From: Pelecanus crispus
Taxonomy: Eukaryota > Chordata > Aves > Pelecaniformes > Pelecanidae
Direction: 5' to 3'
Length of the DNA: 64,000 nt
Assembly (NCBI RefSeq): GCF_030463565.1
Contig: NC_134645.1
Location: forward strand, 2,239,501 to 2,303,500
How positions within the stretch are numbered: the first letter of the stretch is position 1; each line of letters starts with the position of its first letter. Positions 1 through 11,840 of the stretch are shown here, in pieces. The position numbers and the translations under genes are program-made. The notes below the pieces were generated by a model. It was not told where the DNA came from and searched no databases. It saw nothing but the letters and a program-made list of their open reading frames with translations.

Positions 1-3000
1 TGGAAATTTAATATCAAAGTTCTGGATAAAAAGCAGATAAATAAATGGAGAGAGATTTCCCAGACGACTAAGAAAGAGAAAGCAAAGTTAGCTGCAAAGA
101 TTTCCAGACAGAAAAGAATGTTTAAAATGAAAAAGTAGTAACCTGACAATTCCAAGAAAAGCAATTTATGAAAAAACTGCCCTCCCCTCCACCCCCCCAC
201 GAAAACATACTCGCCAACAGAAAGCGGAGGACTTTAGTCACAAGAAAATAAGAACTCAGAAAGAACATGTTCTATCCCTCATCGCTGGATTTTTGGTAAC
301 CGACGTCCCCTTCCATCTGCTCTCACATGTGACTCCTTCCAAGCATCAGCAGCAGGTCTATGGTAAGGCAGGTTTATTGTTCTGATACTCTCCTTATTTT
401 TATGTATGAGCTCAGCATTGGAAAAAAACAAACCCTACATATTTTATTTTCTACATATAAACACTAAGTAAACTTCATCCTGATGCACAGTTTAGCTTTG
501 GTAGGAGACTGTATTAGGCTGCTAGATGGCAGTTTCAGTCTTCAGAAAATAAAACACATTTCCTGGATTAGTTTGCTGGAGAATGTACGCTATTCTTAAA
601 AAAAAAAAAAAAAACAGTTGGCAGGAATCAAGTTTTTAAGAATCCACTTCACCGTTGCGTGTTTAGAAAATGAGCAAAATGCCTAAGTTAGTAAGACAGG
701 GGCGGCTCTTATCTCACAGACCTACCACAATGGGACAGTGATTTTGAAGGGCCTCTCTTGTTAATACAAATATTTAACAATAAAAGAAAACAGGGCAAAA
801 TTAATACTCAAAGGAATGGCATCTGTGACATGACTCATACGTAGTGTAAAATTTACACTTGCAGCAATCCCTCTAGGGTCGATATGAAAGAGAAATCGTC
901 TGCTTCTTCAATGCACCGAGTTGTTAATTTGTCCACAGCGAAGACTGCCCCAAGCAGCAGTTCTGATCTCAAACCATTATCTAAGCAAAACACACGGATG
1001 CAGTACTAACCATGAAGTTTGACTCTTATGGATTTGATAACTACAAAAACCTCAAGGCTTTTTGCAGAGCAATGCAATACCCTCACATTTCATAACCACA
1101 GGGAGGAACTGCCATGGGTTTTTTTCTCCTGTGTGTGTTGATGTCAAATTAGTATGAGTAAATTGCTACCTCTTGGCATAAAGTGTCAAAGATGACATAC
1201 CTGGCCATTTAAAAGTTAATTTAAACGATTTCAAGGAGAGTCAAGTTCTTGGATGCCTAATGTCCTACTGCAGAGTAAACAAGGGCACACAACTTCACAA
1301 GAATTTCCCGAGAAAAGCAGCTGCCTACACAAACTCCATTTAAATCATCTCCTGTTATGATGCAATTGTTCTAAATGTGGTATTTCAGCAAATATTTAAG
1401 CCATTCAAGATAAAGAACATTAACTATTAACAGCATCTTTTCACATCATTAGATCAGGCCACAGAGCCACAGCAAGTAATCGGTTTTTTTCCTTGGGCTC
1501 TTTAGTTATACATGTTGTACGTGTGAGTTTATAAAGAGAAGTTTCCAGTTTAGGAAACTCAGACTGGAAACTACTTGGAAATCTTTGAGAAAAGTATACA
1601 AACTGCTACAGAAGATGGAGATGGCTGAAGATTTACGTGAAAACAGAAGCTCCGTTTTTAGCATCTTGAGGGTATCAAAGCTAGGATCACAAAAGGGTCC
1701 AAGAGTTTTGCTTATTAACAAGGGCAGGTGTAGGTCACCTCAGGTCTTCATGGAAATTACTGCAAAGGGGTATCATGCATCACGTGCAGAGCAAGTTGCA
1801 CTATACCGCAGAGGAGATTTCTCATTTCATGGTATGCGAAATAGATAAAGAAAACAAGTTCAAAACAAGCATTTTGAACAATGCTTGCTGCTTTAAATAT
1901 TCTGTTTATGAAGACACAAGTCTCCAGCAAGAAGCAAGTTTTTTCTTATTGTCTAAGCAGAAATCTACAACCAGACTGGTTTTAAACAAGGTTGGGTTTT
2001 TTTTCCCCAATATCATATTTACATGGTCCAACTTGCAGCAACTTTTCCTTTTTTGGAAAAATTACGTTTGAGACAAGTTGCTGAGCAATGCAGATAACGT
2101 AAAGCGTACAGTGACAGAGGTAAGGTATATGCCATTTCACCTTATTTTGATCAGCTATAGAGTGAAAAGCAAGAGAGACAGTACCACTCCCCTGCAACAC
2201 CCACCCGCCAACCAAAGCGGGAACAGATGGACAAGGAAGATATGTTAGCTCCGGCTCTATCACAATTCTTTCCATTACAATTCCCATATTGCCAAAATAA
2301 GCACCCGCTACATGGGTGTTTTTAAAAGGCCATTAAATACTTCAGACACGTAACTGCCAGCCTCACCTCACTCTTGCAACCAACCATTTTGATCAGTAAC
2401 ACTATGGGCAGGATCCAAGCAGCATTTGAGAGGGTGGTTCTATAATGCCCCTTCCTATTAAAAGTCCTTCAGCGATATGAGTGTCACTGTATGTCTTCAG
2501 AGCAGGGACAGAATTTTACCTGGCATATTTTGTTATTAGAAGTAAACAAGAAAAGAAAACAAAACAAAACAGTCACACATTTCAGCTCCAAAGAGACTTT
2601 TCATTATTCATATACCAAGTATAACAACAGAACAAGGAATTGTCAGAAACAGGACACACATACCTGTCACAGACCAGCAATCCACAGTGGCTCACCATAA
2701 CTAAAGTTAAATCCTCTGAAGAACAAAGATGAACTATTTGGCTTCTGAGCATAAAGTAAGCTCATGGATGGATAGAGTGACACACAACAAAAAATGCCAC
2801 CTAGATTAACTGTGCCCTGAAGGGCTGTGCCTTCTCCCCCACATGTATCAACTGACCTAATCATGTAAATTCTGCCTTCTTACAGAGTTAGCATCAGGTG
2901 GTGCTAACTTTATTTTAACCTCCCTTTATTGAAGTCAGGTGGCTACGATAATAAACTTCAACTGTTCACAGCCCATCTCTGATGGCTTGAAATACCCACT

Positions 3001-6000
3001 GCACAACCACAACTCTAACATAGAAATCACAAATCTATTTAATAGCAAAGCTTACAATGAATCTAGAATGATTTCAGATATGAACATTCACAGATCCAGT
3101 ATTTATATTCACCAATTTAAATTACTTTAATATATAAAATTAAAAAGAAAGAAGCAGAAAGAAACAATCTAGCCAATTGCAAACGCATGGCCAGCTACGC
3201 ATGGCTATGAAGATAAGTTTTCAGTCATTGGCAGTATTTGTAACCAAAAAAATACTCGATAATTCCTCTAAAAACTAAATAACACTTCCTTAAGACCGAG
3301 ACTCTTTAACCGTATGCTGAAGTAACAAACAGAAATTTGGGTTCTGGCAGTGCCACAAAGCAGAAAAATATAATAATTACACCAGAACTTATTCAAAGGC
3401 AGGAGGTCTAAAGAGCCATGCAAATCCTATCATTATGCAGACATTATCCAATTTAATTTTGGAGATTATACCAATCATAAGATTCCCTTTCACCGATTTG
3501 TACAGATGGAATTTTTCTCTGCTTTCCCCACAATTAAACAAATTAAGCAGTATTTAGATTAGCAACTTTATCATTGGGGAAGAATTTATTTATTAGCTAA
3601 ATTAATCTTTGAAGAATGGAGAAGAGATGCTACTGATTTCTTTTAGCATCTATTCCCAACACATTACCTTGAGTGACAAGCCTCTGACATAAGAGCTTAT
3701 AGTCTGTAAAATAAAAACAAATTAATGCATAAGATATCTTCATCTCAAAGGAGGGAAAAAGAACATGGACATTCATTAGAGGATTCATTACAGCCATCAG
3801 CATTTGTGTAAGAGTATCTTTTCACGAGATCAGTCAAGTGGTGTGAACATCACACACGCTGGCCTCATGTCTTCCTCTTCAACCAAGAGGATCAGATACA
3901 GGAAGCACTGCAGTTCCTGGGTTGCAACAGATTTTGGCCAATACAGGTTTTAGCTATCCCCTTCAGTTTTTTGTCACCTAGACACCGCTCACATGGGAAA
4001 ACTGATTTTCTTATCAAACAATGCGATCTTTTAAAGAAAACTTGACTTTAATACCCTGGAAATTCATCCCCTTGCCCTTTGAAGAGCATTTCTCAAGCTG
4101 AAGGCATGAATACTTGAAGACCAGGGCGATGACCAAGAAAGGAGCAACCTTTCTTCCACCACTGCCACATACATCTTCCTACTTCCTCCAGATCCCGCTG
4201 CTTCCTTTTCCTTTCAGTTCTGCAGCTGCAACCTGCTTTTGAAGGCCTCGCACACGCTCTTGCATCTGTTTTACTTGGCATTCATTTTCTCATCACACAC
4301 AAAGGACAGAGATGGACAGGCGTTAAGGAATTTTATCTTCTGTCAGAAAGAGGGAATAGCAGGGTTCAAGAAAAACTGTCACAAGCCAGTAACGACTGGG
4401 TAAGCGGTAGGATTTTGACATTAGACCAACAGCATCTAATAGTCTGAGAACATTTTTAATTGGCAACAGAAGAGTTTATATTTATCTCAGTCTTGTGTCT
4501 TATTTAAAAGACATCTTAATTAACATATTCTTCCTAGCTGATGAAGTTGATGACATGATTGCTCCGTTCATTAAAAAGCTGCGAGTTCACGGTACATTCC
4601 CAAGACACAAAGCAAGCCTTCCAGCAAAACCAGGGAGGGTCCAACTGGTATTCCTAACATTTCTACAGAAGGCGGAAAAAAAAAAAAAAAAAGTATTCTG
4701 TCTTTGTACATCAGAAAGCAATAAATGGAGACAAACCCATTAAAAACCATGGGGAAGAGCAGCAATTCAAAAACATCTCTAACTTAAAATCTTCGTATTT
4801 TGACAGCTACAGTTAGCAGCAGATTGATTATTTCCACTTGAAAGATAAAAACATTCTACTGAGATAATTTGATTTTCTCAGACCTTGTGAATATTAATAA
4901 GCCCATTATTTTATTGCTATTGTAATAGTTCTTATTGATGGAAATACCAATTAAAAAAAGCTATCCACTAAACATATGTCATACGGCCGTAGTCCAGTGA
5001 TTTCAGTGCTAGCAGTACTGTGCTGCCCCAAAAACAGTCTTAAAAAGTAGAAAACACTATATGCAGCATTTTCAAAGCAGAACAGGCATAATTTGTATTT
5101 TAGATCACAAAATGAGAAATAAAAACCCACATGAAAACATACTGGACTGTCCTACTTAGAACAGGTCTCACAGTTCACTATTTTGTCACTTGGTAATAAT
5201 AGCTTTTTTTTCTTTTGTTTCTAATGCAGCTTGACAGTTATACAGTTTCCCTCCTACTTCATGCTTAAGCGTTTCTGAGTATCTCAGGACAATTTATCTG
5301 GAAGCTACACGTTGCTTTACATTTTCTAGGCAGCACAAGACCAAGAACCATTTCCTTGCTTACAAAATAGCTAGAACCCGAGGGACATTTTCAGATTGAA
5401 CTATGCATCGCTAATTTTTCTATCCGAGTTTCATAGTTACTATAGTAACACACCAGTCCGTCCGTCCCCCCCCCCCAAAGGTTTATTTCATTCAAAATAC
5501 TAACAGAAAACAAAGAAAGAACTCAAGCACACCAAGACGTGCCTCAAGTTGTGTGCCAGCAGCCCGTTGTGACTCCGATACCTTCCCAGCACACGAAGGC
5601 CAGACTAATCTGATGAGAGCCACCAAGCAGGCAGGTGTGGCAAAACGGACACTGAAACAGGCAAAGCCACTAACCTCATGCCAACTACCAACAACCACAG
5701 CTTGTTTCTCTCCTCCTGAGCTGCAAAGTTTGAGTCTCTTGACCTCGGGCCTTTCTATTCCAAGGACCACTCATTTCTAACCCATCCGTAGACCAGCTGT
5801 TGCAGAAGGACTTGATGCTTTCCTAGCAACTTTGCACCAGTCAGGAGGAGAAAAACTGACCGGGAGGCTTAAATGTTGTCCTCAACTCTTTAAACAAGCG
5901 CCCTTGGTAGTGGTTATCTACCAGATAAGAAGGAGGTTCAGTGCTCACCAGTGGTGATGCAGCAGGATGGACAAGACAGCCCTCACTTCGTAGCCACGCT

Positions 6001-9000
6001 GCAAACTTCTGTAAGTACAGATACGGAGGAAGGGAAAAATGGACAAGCAACCAGTAGTTCTTCGCTCTCTCCTAACTTGTGGTTTGGAGAATTTCATCTC
6101 CAAGGGGAAAACTCCCAATGCAATTCAAAACTTCCCTGAGGGCTAGATCATTATATGGTATATAGGTGGAAGCCATATGGTTTTATCCTGGAAAGCAAGT
6201 CAAAGGACACAGACACGAAGCAAATACACTATCAAACTTGGCAGGACTATCCTTGCACACACTTCTGGTTAACAGAAGAAATAGCTGTTTGGCTGTAGAA
6301 AATCTTACACCAGCTGAATTAGAGAAGCAGGCCCCACTGTGCTAGACATTGCACATGACAATAAATAAAACACAATAAATAAAAAGGATCCCTTGTGGAA
6401 CTCACCTAGATGGGAACACCAAATAAAAAAATGCAGATAATAGCTTCACTATACCAGTCAAACTGCTGGTTACTCCCTATATGTCACTATAATGGAAACT
6501 GTGTAATGGGGGGGGGGGGGAGAATCACATTCTACCTTTGATATACCAAGGTTACAACCACCTCCTTTACAGCTTTACTGACTACATGTGGGAGGAGAAA
6601 GGGTCTTGCACCTCAAAGAAACACTGAAGATCAGCAGGAACGCATTTTAATAAATGAAGAGCGCAAGTGAAAAGTCACCAGTGGTAGCATTCAAGGACAG
6701 CTGTATTTTTTCCAAGTCATACTGCATTCCGTCCTTAAAATCCACACAACTCCTCTGTATGAGTCTGTGCATACATAGCAGCACACCAGAAAACTCAGCA
6801 ACACAGGAAAAAAAAAAAAAAAAACAAAAGAAATCTGAGGAGCATATATGCTGCCTTAGAGTTTGTATAAAATGCAAATTTCAGGAGCTGCACATCCCCA
6901 CCACAGGACGAAAGGCAGTCGATAGAGCGAGCAGAAGCAGGCATAGACCACTCCATTTAATCACCACCTACTGCAGCTGGGGTGAGCTGGGTGAGGGTGA
7001 GCTCTAACAGAGACCAGCTTGTGTGCCTCTGGTACAGCGCAGGGCATCCCCGTTGACCTCTGCTTGACGCTGCCTGGCCCGTAAGCAAACCGTTCACGAA
7101 ACCTCTCCTCAACATCGATGAAGTGAAAAAGTCCTATAAAACTAAATAGAAAAACAAGACTAATTCATGAACTGGCCCTTCACCACATTTGCATGTGTAT
7201 CGAACCGTGGCTGAGCTGCAGGCAACTGACACGCGAGGAGACATCTTCATTCACTTCGGATGCTGGTCTGTGGCCAGTCTGGTGGGTTTACTATAGAGGT
7301 TTCTTCTAAGTGCATGCTTTAGCTTCAAATCACAATAGGCTTTTCCAAGAAAGTGATGTATAACCTGCCATTACAAGCAGCAGTACGTGCTGCTAGGATC
7401 TGGGGCTTTAAAGATATAAAGGGATATCTTCTCATCGTAGTTTACTGGTTAATCTTACTTTGGGCAGCTAGCAGAAAAAAAAAAAGTTGCATTATTTTTA
7501 CCATGTATGACTACCTCAAATTTACTCTTCTTTGCACTGTATGAAAATTTAGGTAATCAAAAGATTTAAGTAGTAATATCTCAAGAAGAATTGTAATTTT
7601 TGCTACCTACGTAACAGCGAGTAGCAAAAAAAGAAAGCACCCAGGAGAGCATAAGTTTTACTGCAGTCCTCTTGCTTGTTTTCCTCTCCACCAAATATTT
7701 ATATTAGCTCTTAAGAAGGTAGGCTGCTGATACACAGCCAGAGACTTGCACGACATATAATTATGTCACAGTTTCTTATAACAATGATACCGAATACTCC
7801 TAAGTATGTAACTAACAGTAATTACAAAGATTTACTTTTTAAAATGCCTCCCAATATATAAATAATACACTTTAATGGGCCATCAAGTAGTCCATATATT
7901 TTCTCTATTGTTACACTGACAAAAAGCAGCACCGCGGCCTATTGTTGCAGATAAAAGAATCCCTACTATTCTTCGCATACTTGCTACAGGCAACGCTCCC
8001 TTCTCCTTCGCTTGGAAATAGAGCTTCAAAGTTATGTGCCTCAAATCCTCACTAAATCAAAGCCGTAGCTTTTACATATGAAGAGAATATTTTCAAAATT
8101 TCTAGATTGCAAACTTAAACTCGTTCCAGAGAGCTGAAAGTACATGAACCCGTAACCCTCCAGAAGAGGGGGAACCACCGCAGCCGGGTGGCTGTCCATG
8201 CCAGGTCACCCCGCCACAAGACATCAATCTGACGTTGCCAATCTCGCAGCAAGACTGAAAGTGAACTCATTTCAACCCAAGTTAGCTATTTTGATTGAGA
8301 CAGTTTTAACACCAACCGCTAGGTGCGAAACTAAAAAATATTTGATGTTTAAATGGATGCTTGACCTGCTCAAAACTAAAGCACCCCTGCATCCGAGAGG
8401 ACCGAAGGATTCATGACATAACTAAACAATGCTTTTATCAAAACAATTTGTTCTCATTTAGTAGTTTCAAGTTCTTCAAACGTAACCTGCAATATTCCAA
8501 CCCGCCATTAGATGAGCATTATGGGTTACAACACCTTGTCTTTGGAAAACAGGCCTCCCAGAGGCACCAGTCCTCACTTCAGTGCTCTAAACTAATCATC
8601 GCTGATAAATTCCATCCCCTCCAATTACATCTTATAAAGTAACTCTTTGACACCACATCTCAGCTACACTACTCAATTCTCACACAGTTAGGTCTCCTCT
8701 ACTTTAATAGAGAAGATCTATTTCAGGAGTTACTGTGCTCCCTGCCTTATCCTTCAGGGGTCAGGGAGTAGAAAACCAAATCAGCTCTGGAAATCACGTT
8801 TTTAGCCCTACTTTTCAAAGCAACAGCAACATTTGATCCTATTCTTTCCATTCTGTTCTGCTGAAACCTTCCACGGCTCCACTCAGACAACTTGCCTAGA
8901 AAAATTTCTGTTCACCCATCATATAGGATCCCTCCTCTTAAATCTGTTGCAAGCTTGTGTCATCATCTGTCCTCCAAATGGTGGAAATAAAAAAAATCTC

Positions 9001-10534
9001 CTCAGCGCATTGCTACAGAGAGCTACCAGAAGAACAAAAAAAAAGTGGGCTTCATAAAAGACAACAGCACAACTAACCATACAGTCCTGTCACATATGCA
9101 AGTAAAATGCATTGTGAAACTCCCCCCCCAAATTAAATTTGGGTTTAACAACTGGCCTTTTTGTTATTGTTCCAAATGCTTTTTTTGATTCAAAAGATCT
9201 TGAGTACTGTGGTCATTCGTACCACGACATCAAATTGCTACTGAAACCCTGCACCTTTGAAACGTGTACAACGTGCCGACACGACAAGAGCAGCGAAGGT
9301 AAGAATTGCACCGTCATGGCAAGGCGGCACTTTGGTTTGTTCGTTTGCGCTGTTTTAACGGCCTGAAGTCAGCGCCGGTACCTTGGACTAAGCCAAAGCA
9401 GAGCCAAGGCACCATCGCAAACCGCATGCAACCCATCAGCCGCGCCGGGTCAGCTCCCGGACCTTGCAGGAAGGGTTTTGGCACTGGGGCAGCGCTGGCG
9501 ACGGTTCAGGCGGCGGCACACCCTGTGCTGCAGCGGTGTGGAGCCGGGGTACCCCGACGTTACGGGGCGATCCCCTCAGACGAGCCCCGCAGCACGGCTA
9601 CGCCTGGCTGCGGCCATCCAGGAGGCGTAAGGCAGGGCGCCAGGTTGACATTTTTCCTCCCGGTACCGCCACACCCAGAGCAGCCCGCACGCCGCCTGTG
9701 CTTCCAGACCTCCTTGGCCGCTTCCCGCTCCCTCGCCGCGTTTTAGGAGCCGTCGTCTGAGGGCGGGGAGCGGCGTTTCCCACAGCGGCCCGCAGAGACG
9801 CCCATCGCCTCACCTCGCCCCCGGCTCCCCGCCTCCCTCAGGCGGCTCTCGGCGAGGAGGTAGCGCGGCTCCCTCGCTCCTCTCCCCCGCCCCTCCCAGC
9901 CAGGCGATTTGTTTGAAATGAGTTAAAGATGAAAAGCAGCTGCGTTTCCCTCCTCCCCCGCGCTCCCACGGCCGCCCGCCGCAGGGCTGCCCGCCGCCCC
10001 TCACGCCCCGGCCCGGGGCCGCCATGCCCGGGGGAGCCCGGCCCGGGGGAGCCCGGCGAGGGGACGGGAAGGCGGCAGAGGCGGCAGCAGCTGCGCCCCA
10101 AGCGGGTTTTGCGCCGGGGGAAGAACCGGGCGGCCGCGGCCGCCTCCTCCGGCTCTGCCCCCCCCCCCCCCCCCCCGCGACGCGATCGTTGCCAGGCGGC
10201 GGCGGCCTCGCCCCCGGGCGCCCCATGTGCGAGGCGGCGGCCGGGGCGGCGCTTCCCCCCGCCCGCCATTAGCATCACAGAGAGGGGAGGAGGGAAAGAG
10301 AAAACATTAAAAAAAAAAAAAAAACACCAACAAAAAAAAAAAGGGGGAGGGGGAGCCCCTTCCGCCGTGCGGCGGGGGAGCGGCGCCGCAGGAGGCGGCC
10401 GAGGGCCGGCAGACAAAGGGAACCTCCCGGCGGGGCAGCGGGAAGCGAGAACCGGAGCCGTTCGGGCGGAGGCGCCCGGCAGCGAGCACCGCCGCCCCCC
10501 GCCGCCCCCCCGGCCCCGGGGCGGAGGCACTCAC
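1..10534 (-). other. RTN4: RTN4 intron 1 (5' part; continues past left edge)
   Basis: This stretch follows the GTGAGT donor of RTN4 exon 1 and is read leftward. No further RTN4 exon is visible: neither the large Nogo-specific exon, which is over 2 kb in human, nor any exon of the reticulon membrane domain appears on the minus strand. The DNA is AT-rich up to about 9.3 kb, then GC-rich where the CpG island spills into the intron. It contains homopolymers, for example A runs near 600, 4677 and 6811, C11 at 5466-5476 and G13 at 6508-6520. Short open frames on both strands look like chance openings. Assignment as intron follows from the exon 1 identification and from human gene structure. Confidence 0.8.
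10158..10176. repeat. C19 homopolymer in RTN4 intron 1
   Basis: Nineteen consecutive C on the plus strand, G19 on the transcribed-sense minus strand, about 360 nt downstream of the exon 1 donor. The G-run lies in the nascent RTN4 RNA and could form a G-quadruplex. Its length is likely polymorphic and prone to sequencing error. Confidence 0.9.
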
Positions 10535-10857
10535 CAGCCGAGACGGAGGAGGACCGTCTTCTCCGGGGGGCGGCGGCGGCGGGCTCGGGCGGCGGCGGCT
10601 GAGCGGGCCGGGCGGGGGCCGAGGGCTGCTCCTGCGCGGGGGACGGTGTGGTGGCGGCGGAGGAGGAGGAGGAGACGGCTCCCGGGGGGCTCCGCTCGGG
10701 CTGCGGCGGCTCCGGAGCGGCGGGGCGAGGCGGCTCGGCGGGGCCGCCGAGGTCCAGCAGCTGCGGCGGCCGCTCCTGCAGGGCTGCGGCGGGGGCGGGA
10801 GCCGCGACGGGCTTCCTCTCCATCACCTCCAGCTGCTCGTCGAAGTCTTCGTCCTCG

Positions 10858-10891
<34 letters not shown>

Positions 10892-10997
10892 TCTCGTCGT
10901 CGAGCACGAACTGGTAGTTAAACTGGGGCTGCTGCGGCCGCGCTGGCCCGGAGGAGGAGGAGGAGGAGACCAGGGGCGACTGGTCCAGCTCGTCCAT
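10535..10997 (-). CDS. RTN4: Reticulon-4 (Nogo), coding exon 1 (N-terminal 154 residues)
   Basis: RTN4 is an endoplasmic-reticulum membrane-shaping protein. Its long isoform (Nogo-A) inhibits neurite growth, and exon 1 encodes the cytosolic N-terminus shared by the A and B isoforms. The frame starts at 10997 in a strong Kozak context (GGCACCATGG) with MDELDQSPLVSSS, matching the family start. It continues with FNYQFV (residues 26-31), an acidic block (about 33-60) with ten consecutive Glu at 37-46, the ELEV-like segment QLEVMERKP (55-63), then a Pro/Ala/Ser-rich region and basic RRRR close to the end. The exon ends with GCTG before a consensus GTGAGT donor, in phase 1, so a following exon beginning with two bases can be joined. 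At 154 full codons it is shorter than the roughly 185 of human exon 1, mostly in the proline-rich part. The remainder of the protein is outside the window. Confidence 0.93.
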
Positions 10998-11275
10998 GGT
11001 GCCTGGAGGTGGCGGAACAATGAGTGCGCGGCGCTGGGGCTGTGCCGCTGCCGGCTGCGGGGGGAGGGCGAGGGCTGCGCCGCCGCCGCCGCTGCGGGAC
11101 CCGGCCTCCACGCCCTGGTGAGTCACCGCCGGGGCGCGGCCGCCCGCCCCGCCCCGCCGCGGCCCTGAGCGACGGCGGCGCGGGCCAATAGGAGCGGGAG
11201 GGGGCGCGGGAGGGCCAATGAGGCGCGGCGTTGGGTGCGGCCGCCTCGTGAATATGCAGCGAGGGGGCGGGGCGC
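10998..11275 (-). promoter_or_regulatory. RTN4: RTN4 5' UTR and core promoter
   Basis: Upstream of the RTN4 start codon lie two CCAAT boxes on the plus strand at 11185-11189 and 11215-11219, 30 bp apart, a typical paired NF-Y arrangement. GC boxes suited to Sp1 lie at 11147-11158 and 11264-11273, and a TGAGTCA AP-1-type site lies at 11119-11125. No clear TATA box is seen, consistent with a CpG-island promoter. From the usual CCAAT-to-start spacing I infer transcription initiation at roughly 11.10-11.15 kb, giving a 5' UTR of about 100-150 nt. Factor binding is inferred from motifs only. Confidence 0.6.
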
Positions 11276-11561
11276 CAGGGATGGCGGAGCGGGGATGGAG
11301 AAGTCGGGTAAAGTTCGGCGCGGAGAATGCGGGGCTGGGGCTGGGGCGGGGGCGGGACGGGCAGGAGCGGGCTGGGACGGGGCCACCTGCGGGACGGGGC
11401 TGCGGGGACGTGGCCCGGGCCCCTCCCGCCTTCACGGGGCGGGCGGGGGGGTCCCCCCATCCCCGCCTCCCTCAGCGGGCCGGGCTCAGGCAGCAGCGTG
11501 ACGGACATCTTGTGAGCGCGCGTCGTGATCCATCGCTCCCCTCTGCCAGGACTAGCGTTAC

Positions 11562-11625
11562 TTTTTTTTTTTTTTTTTTTTAAAAACAGCGGCCAGAAAC
11601 CCTTAGCTGTTTAAAAAAAAAAAAA
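11562..11625. repeat. T20 / A13 inverted pair with a 7-bp inner stem
   Basis: A T20 run (11562-11581) is followed by AAAAACAGC, a 15-nt spacer, GCTGTTT and an A13 run (11613-11625). AAACAGC and GCTGTTT are perfect inverted repeats, and the outer T and A runs can also pair, so the block can fold into a long AT hairpin inside the GC-rich island. Its origin is unknown. Confidence 0.7.
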
Positions 11626-11840
11626 GGACGGGGCACGATGGGGCTCCGCGGGGGCCCGGGCTGCGAGGCACCCGGCAGCCGTGAGGCGGCTGCTCCCCCC
11701 GCGGCGGCCCGGGCGGCTCCGCACTGCGGGCCCGAGCGCTGAGGCGGGATCGGCGCGGGCGGGAGCATCGCCCCTGGGGGGGGGAGCGGAGCCGCTCCGC
11801 GCCCTCCTCCGAGGGGAATGGACGTTTTCACCGGAACGGG

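Larger units (their letters stand above)
9360..11840. promoter_or_regulatory. CpG island over RTN4 promoter and exon 1
   Basis: The base composition switches sharply from AT-rich to very GC-rich with frequent CG dinucleotides at about 9.36 kb and back again at about 11.84 kb. The island covers the RTN4 start codon, exon 1 and 5' flank, and about 1.1 kb of intron 1. Such islands mark constitutive vertebrate promoters, often with bidirectional initiation. Long open frames on both strands here result from the scarcity of AT-rich stop codons and should not be taken as genes. The edges were judged by eye. Confidence 0.85.

Noticed and set aside
1982..2287. 101-codon minus-strand frame in RTN4 intron 1
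   Set aside because: Considered as an RTN4 exon because it is on the sense strand, but the translation does not resemble RTN4 and ends lack splice signals.
9306..9746. 146-codon plus-strand frame at the CpG island edge
   Set aside because: Composition-driven opening without recognisable protein content.
9929..10921. 330-codon plus-strand frame rich in Arg, Pro and Ala
   Set aside because: It is antisense to RTN4 exon 1 inside the CpG island; stop codons are rare there by composition, and the translation is low complexity.
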